From NCBI GenBank assembly GCA_040954595.2, contig CM082579.2, forward strand, positions 15,562,001 through 15,626,000: a DNA stretch of 64,000 nt, written 5' to 3'. Of this stretch, positions 20,113-32,700 are shown piece by piece. The notes under the pieces are model-generated. The model was given only the letters and a program-made list of their open reading frames with translations, ran no database searches and was not told the origin of the DNA. Both the position numbers and the translations under genes were made by a program. Within the stretch, counting starts at the first letter, position 1, and each line of letters opens with the position of its first letter. The stretch comes from Balanoglossus misakiensis (taxonomy: Eukaryota > Hemichordata).

Positions 20113-22361
20113 GTCTTTCCCGAAACCCAACAAGAATAGATTTCACATGAAAAATTGGCGCCGTATTACATTGCTAAACACGGATGATAAGATTGCATCT
20201 GGTGTTATAGCAAACCGTATGAAACGGTTCTTGCCAAAAATTATTCACCCTCACTAGAAAGTTTTTTTGAGGAAAGGAAGGTATATTGGTGAAAATACAC
20301 GTTTGATTGATGATGTATTGTTAACTTCAAAGATAGACAAGGTTTTCTTGTACTTCTAGACTTTGAAATGGCGTTTGACACGCTTTCTTGGGAATTTATC
20401 GATAAAGCATTGAGAAAGTTTAATTTTTATCCCTCTTTCAGAAAATGGGTCAAAGTGTTTTATAAAAACACCACTAGTTGTGTTATAAATAACGGAAACT
20501 TTCCTGATTTTTCCCCTCGAGAGAGGTGTTAGACAAGGTGATCCTCTATCACCGTACCTGTTTATCACCTGTGTTGAAAAACTTGCGCATGAAATCAGAG
20601 CCCATAGTAATATAGAAGGAATTACACTTAGAGATAAAAAAAAATTACTGGGGCAATACGCAGATGATATTTTTGTATATTTAGATGGTTCTGAAAGTTC
20701 TCTGACAAATCTGTTTGCTACCTTGGGTTTCTTTACTTTTCTGTCGGGTTTGCGAATTAACTACCAAAAAACTAAATTGGTTTGGTTTGGCGCTAAATGC
20801 CATTCACATGATATTTTGTTGCCAAACAAGAACTTATTATGGGTTGATGAACCGTTAACAGTTCTTGGTATTAACCTGAACGTTGATCTTGTTGGGCTCG
20901 ATATGTTAAATTTTACACCAAAAGTAAGGGAAGTGTCCACACTGCTTACTAAGTGGTCATGGCGACCTGTGACCTTATTTGGCAAGATTACAATAGCTAA
21001 AACACTTGCTTTGTCAAAGTTTATTCATATTTTCTCATCCTTACCTCCCATGTCAGATAATCAAATATGTACACTTATTAGAGTTTTATCGGAATTCAAA
21101 ACCCGATAAAGTCAATAGATTAAGATTATGTTGTAATTGTGATGAGTGGGGTTTGCGAATGACCCATCTTCCCTCATTCGTTCAAGCAGTGCATGCTTCG
21201 TGGATTAACAGATTAATGTCCAATCAATATTCTCAGTGGATAGAAATGTTTAAACTGTGGGTATATCCCCTGCTATCTTACCCACTTCACCCCCGCTCAG
21301 GTCGTGGAGTTTGCCAGAAACAGATTTTCACGTCATAGCTTCTGGTACTCAGTACTACTATGTTGGTCAACCCCCCCACCCCCGACCCTATTAATAACAT
21401 AAAAAAGTGTATATGGTTCAACCAGAGCTGAAAGTTAACAACGCTACCATATTTTATAAAAACTGGTATGATAATGTTGTAATGTATATTTCGGATTTAT
21501 TAGATTTTTCCGGTTCCATTTTATCTTTCCAAGATTTTAGTAACAGACATAATTTTTCACCAAACTTCATATGGGTTTAATCAACGCTATTCCAAGATCA
21601 CGGTTCAGAAAGATTCAGCAACAAGGCTCTGTAAATAATGACCACCCAAACATGTTTTACACAAATAGATCCTGAAAAAAACCTACTCTATTTTACTTAT
21701 AATAAGTTATTTTTGAAGAATAATCTTAAACCGATGAGATGTACGCAAAAATGGAAAGACCTCTTCGGGAATTTTGATTCGCAATTACACTATGCTTTAC
21801 CATTTATTGTAACAAAGGATTCTACTTTGCGTAATTTTCAATTCAGAACTGCTAGTAGAATCTGTACTACAAATACATTTTTAAAGATAAGGGGGAAAAT
21901 GCGATTCTGTGAAATGCACCTTCTGTGAAAATTATGAGGAAATCCTTATACATTTATTTTTCGAATGCGACTGTATTTTGTCTTTTTGGAAGGATGTAGA
22001 GTTGCAATTACAGACAAAGTGTAATATTGCCATTGAGCTGTCCCCTTTTGATGTTTTGGTGGGTATAAAATAGAATTTTCAAAGTAACCACACAAACGGT
22101 GAGTGGTTAGCCCTGAATTACTTTATATTACTTTCAAAGAATGTTATCTTTAAATATAAATTTAAGCCAGTATTGCCAAACCTTCGCACATTTTTATCTT
22201 ACCTCAATAATATACAAAAAATTGATACTTACCAAGCAAAGGCGATGGAGAATCACACACACTACAGGTACTGGAATATTTTCAAAAACTTCTGTACTTG
22301 AACATTTTGTTTTCTTTTGAGATGTAGAGATGTTTTGTCTAGTTTATGACAATAAAAAAAA
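20113..22361 (+). pseudogene. Decayed L1/Tx1-like LINE, 3' half of ORF2
   Basis: This is a reverse-transcriptase relic with many stops and frame changes. Readable pieces in order: WRRITLLNTDDK and NRMKRFLPKII (RT fingers, ~20155-20257), ERGVRQGDPLSPYLF (~20520-20570), GQYADDIFVYLDGS with the catalytic YADD (~20650-20695), the 128-codon thumb/connection frame 20723-21109, then 21006-21338 and 21638-21928. A C-terminal CTFCENYEEILIHLFFEC region follows (~21915-21970) and the frame ends at TGA 22299-22301. After GACAATAAAAAAAA the LINE ends. The endonuclease and ORF1 are missing, so it is 5'-truncated. It sits inside the inverted-arm element and is younger than it. Confidence 0.82.
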
Positions 22362-22897
22362 TAATCCAAACCTAAAAAGTTGTCAAAAATTTGCTTCACA
22401 AAAAGAAAAATCACAATAGTTGCTTTGTCTTTGGGGTGAATATTTTCAAAATTGCCGAAGAAAATAATTTAAAAATCATATAATTAAATAAACAAAAATT
22501 AATTTTACTCCCCGTAAAGAGCAGTGTCTAAGCTTTCTAAAAATATAAGGTTTATGTACTTTGAAGTTAACTTTATTGTTGTAGGAGAGGATATAGTACC
22601 CCCTACCCCAAGACCATGCGTAATCCCATAGGATACATGCATTTCAAAGTTGTCTCTAAAGAAGTATTGTATTGTTATATAACTAATGTTAACATTTGTT
22701 TTCTTGTTTAATAAATAGAAGTCAATAATCCAAACCCCCAAAAGATGTCAAAAATTTGCTTCACAAAAAGAAAATCACAATTGTTGCGTTGTCTTTGGGG
22801 TGAATATTTTCAAAATTGCCGAAAAAATTAATTTAAAAATCATCTAATTAAATATTCATAAATATTGTTTAATAAAGTTTGTGCTTCCCGTAAAGAG
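22362..22897. repeat. Direct duplication inside the long-TIR element
   Basis: The stretch from ATAATCCAAAC (22362-~22612) is repeated in diverged form from 22724 to ~22986, including TTTGCTTCACAAAAAG, TGTCTTTGGGGTGAATA and the start of the right arm. So the right arm has a partial second copy. There is no coding sequence. Confidence 0.75.
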
Positions 22898-23175
22898 CAG
22901 TATCTAAGCTTTCTAAAAATATAAGGTTTATGTAATTTCATGGTAGTTTTATTTTTTAGGAGAGAATATAGTACCCCCTACCCCAACCCATTTTTCGCCA
23001 TTTTGAGCGGCACATACCATTCAAAAACCACCCCGGAGGGGTAGTGCAACCCAAAATATTCAATGTTAACTTCTTTTTTTCTTGTTCAGCACGTTCTAAA
23101 GAACAAAAAAATACCCAAGTGGTAGGTTTATGGGGGGGGGGGGGTGCTCGGTGGACCCCTCCAGCCCACGGACTA
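22898..23175. repeat. Right inverted arm of long-TIR element
   Basis: It is complementary to 19852-20112. It contains a poly-G run of 13 near 23132-23145 that corresponds to a shorter C run in the left arm. Confidence 0.87.
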
Positions 23176-26100
23176 TCTGCATTTTTGGAGTGGTCGAAAG
23201 TTTTAACATACAATCAACATGTCATATATGATCAGGGCACCAAATTCGAAGAACAAACGTTTTTTTAGTTTTTTTTTCTAAAAATGACATTTTCAAGGAA
23301 AATTTGGTAAAACGCAATTTTGTCAGCAGTGAGCCAAATTAGACGGTCTTTTGTGGAATTTGTATCGATATATACATACGAAGAGCATTCTATACTCCAT
23401 CAGATTTCCGAAAATGTAGAAAACAGGTATTTTTTGTAATTTTCAAAAATTTACCATTTCGACCTAATTGTTATTTTCGTGTTGAATGCCGCCAGTGTCA
23501 CTGCTTTTAAAAGTCATAAAAACTTTTAACATACAAGCAATTGGTTATATATGATCAGGTCACCGAATTAAAAAAAATAAAGAATGTTTTGCCTAAAAAT
23601 GACCTTTTTGGTGTAAAAACGAATAAAACGCAATTTTGTATTAAATCAGCTCATTCAGAGTGCATTTTTTATAATCAGCACCAATTTTACATATAATGGA
23701 AATTTCCTACATCATCAGATATCCAAATATGAAAAAATGATTTAGATTTTAGATGATTGTCCAAAATTAGCTGATATCTAATAAATGTAGTAATGAACTG
23801 TTCCGTTTCCCCCCCCCTCCCTTACATTATATGCGGTACACCGATTTCAGCTTACCCGGCAGTACTGCAGGCCGTGCCCCCAACTAACGTCGGTGTTTGA
23901 AACGCCCTGGTTAAATTCTGGCTTTCTCTATAAATTGAAAGGCAATAATGCAGTCCTACCCGAACAAATGTCGAGTGTTGACCCGCTGTGACTTTCCCTC
24001 TTCGGTTTGCCCGACTTAGCCATCGTCTTTGTACTAGAGTGTCCGGTCTTTTGCAGAGCCAGGCCGAAGGAAATCCGACTTGATCACCGTTGCTAACGAA
24101 CGCTAGTGTCTGTCATGGTGTGCCGGGGTTTTAGTCGAGCCAGGCGTAGGAGATCTGACTTGATCATCGTGGTCAATGTACGCGTGTTTCCGCTCTAAAG
24201 TGCCGGGGCTTCAGCTAAACCAGGCCGTAGGAAATCCGACGTAATCACCGTTGATAACTTACGCCAGTCTGTGTCATATAGAGCCGGTGCACCAGCTGAG
24301 TCACGTCGTAGGAAATCTGACTTGATCAACGTGGTCAATGTACGCCTGTTTCTGCTCTAGAGTGCCGGGGCTTCAGCTGAGCCAGGCCGTAGGAAACCCG
24401 ACGTGATTACCGTTGTTAACCTACGCCAGTCTGTGTCCTATATATAGTGCCGGGGCATCAGCCGTGCCAGGCCGAAGGAAATGTGAGTAGATCAACGTGG
24501 TCTCTGTACGCGTGTTTCTGCTCTAGAGTGCCAGGGCTTTAGCCAAGCCATGCCGTAGAAAATCTGACTTGATCAACGTTGCTAACGAACGCTAGTGTCT
24601 GTCATAGTGTGCCGGGGTTTTAGTCGAGCCAAGCCGTAGGAGATCAGACTTGATCAACGTGGTCTCTGTAGGCGTGTTTCTGCTCTAGAGTGCCGGGGCT
24701 TTATCCAAGCCATGCCGTAGAAAATCTGACTTGATCACCGTTGCTAACGTACGCTAGTGTCTGTCATATTGTGACGGAGATTTAGCCGAGCCAGGCCGTA
24801 GAAAAATCGACTTGTTCAACGTTACCAGTGTGCAACTGTTTCTGCTCTAGAGTGTCAGGGTTTTAGCCGACTTATGCTGTAGGAAATCTGAGTTGATGAA
24901 CGGGAATTCAATGTTAGAAAACCCGTGTGGAAAGTATCTCTACCCGCTTGAAACTAAGAAAAGAATTTATTCTTATTTATTTTGTAAAAAAGACAATTTT
25001 TCGAGAAAAAAAGTCGAAAATGGTAATTTTGTCTTGGGTGATTCAAATTATACCGCCTTTTCTGGAATTTGCAGCACTTTTTACAAGAGAACGACACTTC
25101 ATGCTCCATAATATTTCCGAAAATGAAGAAAAGAGTTAATTTTTTATGATTTTTTAAAAATTTACCATTTTTGTCAAAATATGGCCAAAAATGGCTATTT
25201 TTTCTTGAATTCCGTCAATATCTCTGCATTTTTGGAGTGGTCGAAAGTTTTAACATACAATCAACATGTCATATATGATCAGGGCACCAAATTCGAAGAA
25301 CAAAGGTTTTTTTATTTGTTTTTCTAAAAATGACATTTTCAAGGAAAATTTGGTAAAACGCAATTTTGTCTGCAGTGAGCCAAATTAGACGGTCTTTTGT
25401 GGAATTTGTATCGATATATACATACGAAGAGCATTCTATACTCCATCAGATTTCCGAAAATGTAGAAAACAGGTTTTTTTGTAATTTTCAAAAATTTACC
25501 ATTTTGACCAAATTGTGGCTAAAATTGTTATTTTCGTGTTGAATGCCGCCAGTGTCACAGCTTTTAAAAGTCATAAAAACTTTTAACATACAAGCAATTC
25601 TTTATATATGATCAGGTCACCGAATTAAAAAAATAAAGAATGTTTTGCCTAAAAATGACCTTTTAGGTGCAAAAACGAATAAAACGTAATTTTGTATTAA
25701 ATCAGCTCATTCAAAGTGCATTTTTTATAATCAGCACCATTTTTACATATAATGGAAATTTCATACATCATCAGATATCCAAATATGAAAAAATGATTTA
25801 GATTTTAGATGATTGTCCAAAATTAGCTGATATCTAATAAATGTAGTATTGAACCGTTCTGTCCCCCCCCCCCCCTACATTATATGCGGTACGCCGATGT
25901 CAGCTTACCCGGCAGTACTGCAGGCCGTGCCCCCAACTAACGTCGGTTTTTGAAACGCCCTGGTTAAATTCGGGCTTTCTCTATAAATTGACAGGCAATA
26001 ATGCAGTCCTACCCGAACAAATGTCGAGTGTTGACCCACTGTGACTTTCCCTCTTCGGTTTGCCCGACTTAGCCAACGTCTTTGTACTAGAGTGTCGGGT

Positions 26101-29100
26101 CTTTTGCAGAGCCAGGCCGAAGGAAATCCGACTTGATCACCGTTGCTAACGAACGCTAGTGTCTGTCATGGTGTGCCGGGGTTTTAGTCGAGCCAGGCCG
26201 TACGAGATCTGACTTGATCATCGTGGTCTATGTAAGCGTGTTTCCGCTCTAAAGTGCCGGGGTTTCAGCTAAACCAGGCCGTAGGAAATCCGACGTAATC
26301 ACCGTTGATAACTTACGACAGTCTGTGTCATATAGAGCCGGTGCACCAGCCGAGTCACGCCGTAGAAAATCTGACTTGATCAACGTGGTCAATGTACGCC
26401 TGTTTCTGCTCTAGAGTGCCGGGGCTTCAGCTGAGCCAGGCCGTAGGAAACCCGACGTGATTACCGTTGTTAACTTACGCCAGTCTGTGTCCTATATATA
26501 GTGCCGGGGCATCAGCCGTGCCAGGCCGAAGGAAATGTGAGTAGATCAACGTGGTCTCTGTACTCGTGTTTCTGCTCTAGAGTGTCAGGGCTTTAGCAAA
26601 GCCATGCCGTAGGAAATCTGTCTTGATCAACGTTGCTAACGAACGCTAGTGTCTGTCATAGTGTGCCAGGGTTTTTAGTCGAGCCAAGCCGTAGGAGATC
26701 AGACTTGATCAACGTGGTCTCTGTACGCGTGTTTCTGCTCTAGAGTGCCGGGGCTTTATCCAAGCCATGCCGTAGAAAATCTGACTTGATCACCGTTGCT
26801 AACGTACGCTAGTGTCTGTCATATTGTGACGGAGATTTAGCCGAGCCAGGCTGTAAAAAAATCGACTTGTTCAACGTTACCAGTGTGCAACTGTTTCTGC
26901 TCTAGAGTGTCAGGGTTTTAGCCGATTTATGCTGTAGGAAATCAGAGCTGATGAACGGGAATTCAATGTTAGACAACCCGTGTGGAAAGTGTCTCTACCC
27001 GTTTGAAACTAAGAAAGGAATTTATTTTTATTTATTTTGTAAAAAAGACAATTTTTCGAGAAAAAAAGGCGAAAATGGTAATTTTGTCATGTGTGATTCA
27101 AATTATACCACCTTTTCTGGAATTTGCAGCACTTTTTACAAGAGAACGACACTTCATGCTCCATAATATTTCCGAAAATGAAGAAACGAGTTATTTTTTA
27201 TGATTTTTTAAAAATTTACCATTTTTGTCAAAATATGGCCAACATGGCTATTTTTTCTTGAATTCCGTCAATATCTCTGCATTTTTGGAGTGGTCGAAAG
27301 TTTTAACATACAATCAACATGTCATATATGATCAGGGCACCAAATTCGTAGAACAAAGGTTTTTTTATTTTTTTTTCTAAAAATGACATTTTCAAGGAAA
27401 ATTTGGTAAAACGAAATTTTGTCTGCAGTGAGCCAAATTAGACGGTCTTTTGTGGAATTTGTATCGATATATACATACGAAGAGCATTCTATACTCCATC
27501 AGATTTCCGAAAATGTAGAAAACAGGTATTTTTTGTAATTTTCAAAATTTTTCCATTTTGACCAAATTGTGCTTAAATTGTTATTTTCGCGTTGAATGCC
27601 GCCAGTGTTACTGCTTTTAAAAGTCATGAAAACTTTTAACATACAAGCAATTGTTTATATATGATCAGGTCACCGAATTAAAAAAATAAAGAACGTTTTG
27701 ACTAAAAATGACCTTTTTGGTGCAAAAACGAAGAAAACGCAATTTTGTATTAAATCAGAATGCATTTTTATAATCAGCACCATTTTTACATATAATGGAA
27801 ATTTCATACATCATCAGATATCCAAATATGAAAAAATGATTTAGATTTTAAATGATTGTCCAAAATTAGCTGATATCTAATAAATGTAGTATTGAACCGT
27901 TCTGTTCCCCCCCCCCCCACATTATATGCGGTACGCCGATGTCAGCTTACCCGGCAGTACTGCAGGCCGTGCCCCCAACTAACGTCGGTGTTTGAAACGC
28001 CCTGGTTAAATTCGGGCTTTCTCTATATATTGACTGGCAATAATGCAGTCCTACCCGAACAAATGTCAAGTGTTGAACCGCTGTGACTTTCCCTCTTCGG
28101 TTTGCCCGACTTGCCAACGTCTTTGTACTAGAGTGTCGGGTCTTTTGCAGAGCCAGGCCGAAGGAAATCCGACTTGATCACCGTTGCTAACGAACGCTAG
28201 TGTCTGTCATGGTGTGCCGGGGTTTTAGTCGAGCCAGGCCGTAGGAGATCTGACTTGATCATCGTGGTCAATGTACGCGTGTTTCCGCTCTAAAGTGCCG
28301 GGGCTTCAGCTAAACCAGGCCGTAGGAAATCCGACGTAATCACCGTTGATAACTTACGCCAGTCTGTGTCATATAGAGCCGGGGCATCAGCCGTGCCAGG
28401 CCGAAGGAAATGTGAGTAGATCAACGTGGTCTCTGTACGCGTGTTTCTGCTCTAGAGTGCCAGGGCTTTAGCCAAGCCATGCCGTAGGAAATCTGACTTG
28501 ATCAACGTTGCTAACGAACGCTAGTGTCTGTCATAGTGTGCCGGGGTTTCAGTCGAGCCAAGCCGTAGGAGATCAGACTTGATCAACGTGGTCTCTGTAC
28601 GCGTGTTTCTGCTCTAGAGTACCAGGGCTTTATCCAAGCCATGCCGTAGAAAATCTGACTTGATCACCGTTGCTAACGTACGCTAGTGTCTGTCAAATTG
28701 TGACGGAGATTTAGCCGAGCCAGGCCGTAGAAAAATCGACTTGTTCAACGTTACCAGTGTGCAACTGTTTCTGCTCTAGAGTGTCAGGGTTTTAGCCGAC
28801 TTATGCTGTAGGAAATCTGAGTTGATGAACGGGAATTCAATGTTAGAAAACCCGTGTGGAAAGTATCTCTACCTGTTTGAAACTAAGAAAAGAATTTATT
28901 CTTATTTATTTTGTAAAAAAGACAATTTTTCGAAAAAAGTCGAAAATGGTAATTTTGTCTTGGGTGATTCAAACTATACCGCCTTTTCTGGAATTTGCAG
29001 CACTTTTTACAAGAGAACGACAATTCATGCTCCATAATATTTCCGAAAATGAAGAAAAGAGTTAATTGTTTAAGATTTTTCTAAAATTTACCATTTCTGT

Positions 29101-29789
29101 CAAAATATGGCCAAAATGGCTATTTTTTCTTGAATTCCGTCAATATCTCTGCATTTTTGGAGTGGTCAAAAGTTTTAACATACAAATAACATGTCATATA
29201 TGATCAGGGCACCAAATTCGAAGAACAAAGGTTTTTTTATTTTTTTTTCTAAAAATGACATTTTCAAGGAAAATTTAGTAAAACGCAATTTTGTCTGCAG
29301 TGAGCCAAATTAGACGGTCTTTTGTGGAATTTGTATCGATATATACATACGAAGAGCATTCTATACTCCATCAGATTTCCGAAAATGTAGAAACAGGTAT
29401 TTTTTGTAATTTTCAAAAATTTACCATTTTGACCAAATTGTGGCTAAAATTGTTATTTTCGTGTTGAATGCCGCCAGTGTCACTGCTTTTAAAAGTCATA
29501 AAAACTTTTAACATACAAGCAATTGTTTATATATGATCAGGTCACAGAATTAAAAATATAAAGAATGTTTTGCCTAAAAATGACCTTTTTGGTGCAAAAA
29601 CGAATAAAACGCAATTTTGTATTAAATCAGCTCATTCAGAGTGCATTTTTTATAATCAGCACCATTTTTACATATAATGGAAATTTCATACATCATCAGA
29701 TATCCAAATATGAAAAAATGATTTAGATTTTAGATGATTGTCCAAAATTAGCTGATATCTAATAAATGTAGTATTGAACCGTTCTGTTT

Positions 29790-32700
29790 CCCCCCCCCCC
29801 CTACATTACATGCGGTACGCCGATGTCAGCTTACCCGGCAGTACTGCAGGCCGTGCCCCCAACTAACGTCGGTGTTTGAAACGCCCTAGTTAAATTCGAG
29901 CTTTCTCTATAAATTGACAGGCAATAATGCAGTCCTACCCGAACAAATGTCGAGTGTTGACCCGCTGTGACTTTCCCTCTTCGGTTTGCCCGACTTAGCC
30001 AACGTCTTTGTACTAATGTGTCGGGTCTTTTTGCAGAGCCAGGCCGAAGGAAATCCAACTTGATCACCGTTGCTAACGAACGCTAGTGTCTGTCATGGTG
30101 TGCCGGGGTTTTAGTCGAGCCAGGCCGTAGGAGATCTGACTTGATCATCGTGGTCAATGTACGCGTGTTTCCGCTCTAAAGTGCCGGGGCTTCAGCTAAA
30201 CCAGGCCGTAGGAAATCCGACGTAATCCCCGTTGATAACTTACGCCAGTCTGTGTCATATAGAGCCGGTGCACCAGCCGAGTCACGCCGTAGGAAATCTG
30301 ACTTGATCAACGTGGTCAATGTACGCCTGTTTCTGCTCTAGAGTGCCGGGGCTTCAGCTGAGCCAGGCCGTAGGAAACCCGACGTCATTACCGTTGTTAA
30401 CTTACGCCAGTCTGTGTCCTATATATAGTGCCGGGGCATCAGCCAGGACAGGCCGAAGGAAATGTGAGTAGATCAACGTGGTCTCTGTACGCGTGTTTCT
30501 GCTCTAGAGTGCCAGGGCTTTAGCCAAGCCATGCCGTAGGAAATCTGACTTGATCAACGTTGCTAACGAACGCTAGTGTCTGTCATAGTGTGCCGGGGTT
30601 TTAGTCGAGCCAAGCCGTAGGATATCAGACTTGATCAACTGACTTGATCTCTGTACGCTTGTTTCTGCTCTAGAGTGCCGGGGCTTTATCCAAGCCATGC
30701 CGTAGAAAATCTGACTTGATCACCGTTGCTAACGTACGCTAGTGTCTGTCATATTGTGACGGAGATTTAGCCGAGCCAGGCCGTAGAAAAATCGACTTGT
30801 TCAACGTTACCAGTGTGCAACTGTTTCTGCTCTAGAGTGTCAGGGTTTCAGCCGACTTATGCTGTAGGAAATCTGAGTTGATGAACGGGAATTCATTGTT
30901 AGAAAACCCGTGTGGAAAGTATCTCTACCCGTTTCAAACTAAGAAAAGAATTTATTCTTATTTATTTTGTAAAAAAGACAATATTTCGAAAAAAAGTCGA
31001 AAATGGTAATTTTGTCTTGGGTGATTCAAATTATACCGCCTTTTCTGGAATTTGCAGCACTTTTTACAAGAGAACGACACTTCATGATCCATAATATTTC
31101 CGAAAATGATGAAAGGAGTTAATTTTTCATGATTTTTTAAAAATTTACCATTTTTGTCAAAATATGGCCAAAATGGCTATTTTTTCTTGAATTCCGTCAA
31201 TATCTCTGCATTTTTGGAGTGGTCGAAAGTCTTAACATACAATCAACATGTCATATATGATCGGGGCACCAAATTCGAAGAACAAAGGTTTTTTTTATTT
31301 TTTTTTCTAAAAATGACATTTTCAAGGAAAATTTGGTAAAACGCAATTTTGTCTGCAGTGAGCCAAATTAGACGGTCTTTTGTGGAATTTGTATCGATAT
31401 ATACATACGAAGAGCATTCTATACTCCATCAGATTTCCGAAAATGTAGAAAACAGGTATTTTTTGTAATTTTCAAAAATTTACTATTTTGACCAAATTGT
31501 GGCTAAAATTGTTATTTTCGTGTTGAATGCCGCCAGTGTCACTGCTTTTAAAAGTCATAAAAACTTTTAACATACAAGCAATTGTTTATATATGATCAGG
31601 TCACCGAATTAATAAAATAAAGAATGTTTTGCCTAAAAATGACCTTTTTGGTGCAAAAACGAATAAAACGCAATTTTGTATTAAATCAGCTCATTCAGAG
31701 TGCATTTTTTATAATCAGCACTATTTTAACGTATAATGGAAATTTCATACATAATCAGATATCCAAATATGAAAAAATGATTTAGATTTTAGATGATTGT
31801 CCAAAATTAGCTGATATCTAATAAATGTAGTATTGAACCGTTCTGTTTCCCCCCCCCCTACATTACATGCGGTACGCCGATGTCAGCTTACCCGGCAGTA
31901 CTGCAGGCCGTGCCCCCAACTAACGTCGGTGTTTGAAACGCCCTAGTTAAATTCGAGCTTTCTCTATAAATTGACAGGCAATAATGCAGTCCTACCCGAA
32001 CAAATGTCGAGTGTTGACCCGCTGTGACTTTCCCTCTTCGGTTTGCCCGACTTAGCCAACGTCTTTGTACTAATGTGTCGGGTCTTTTTGCAGAGCCAGG
32101 CCGAAGGAAATCCAACTTGATCACCGTTGCTAACGAACGCTAGTGTCTGTCATGGTGTGCCGGGGTTTTAGTCGAGCCAGGCCGTAGGAGATCTGACTTG
32201 ATCATCGTGGTCAATGTACGCGTGTTTCCGCTCTAAAGTGCCGGGGCTTCAGCTAAACCAGGCCGTAGGAAATCCGACGTAATCCCCGTTGATAACTTAC
32301 GCCAGTCTGTGTCATATAGAGCCGGTGCACCAGCCGAGTCACGCCGTAGGAAATCTGACTTGATCAACGTGGTCAATGTACGCCTGTTTCTGCTCTAGAG
32401 TGCCGGGGCTTCAGCTGAGCCAGGCCGTAGGAAACCCGACGTGATTACCGTTGTTAACTTACGCCAGTCTGTGTCCTATATATAGTGCCGGGGCATCAGC
32501 CAGGACAGGCCGAAGGAAATGTGAGTAGATCAACGTGGTCTCTGTACGCGTGTTTCTGCTCTAGAGTGCCAGGGCTTTAGCCAAGCCATGCCGTAGGAAA
32601 TCTGACTTGATCAACGTTGCTAACGAACGCTAGTGTCTGTCATAGTGTGCCGGGGTTTTAGTCGAGCCAAGCCGTAGGATATCAGACTTGATCAACTGAC

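Larger units (their letters stand above)
19852..23175. mobile_element. Long-TIR element carrying a LINE
   Basis: The element begins TAGTCCGTGGGCTG and ends with its exact complement, flanked by a 3-bp duplication TCT (19849-19851 and 23176-23178). The inverted arms are 19852-20112 and 22898-23175. A 3-bp duplication is compatible with PIF/Harbinger or CACTA relatives, but no transposase is present, so it is non-autonomous. Between the arms lies a decayed LINE and a stretch in which part of the right arm is duplicated. Confidence 0.82.

Noticed and set aside
30018-30917. CRISPR-like array of ~81-bp repeats
   Set aside because: There are no unique spacers: the subrepeats abut each other, alternate in two types, and lie within a eukaryotic macrosatellite.
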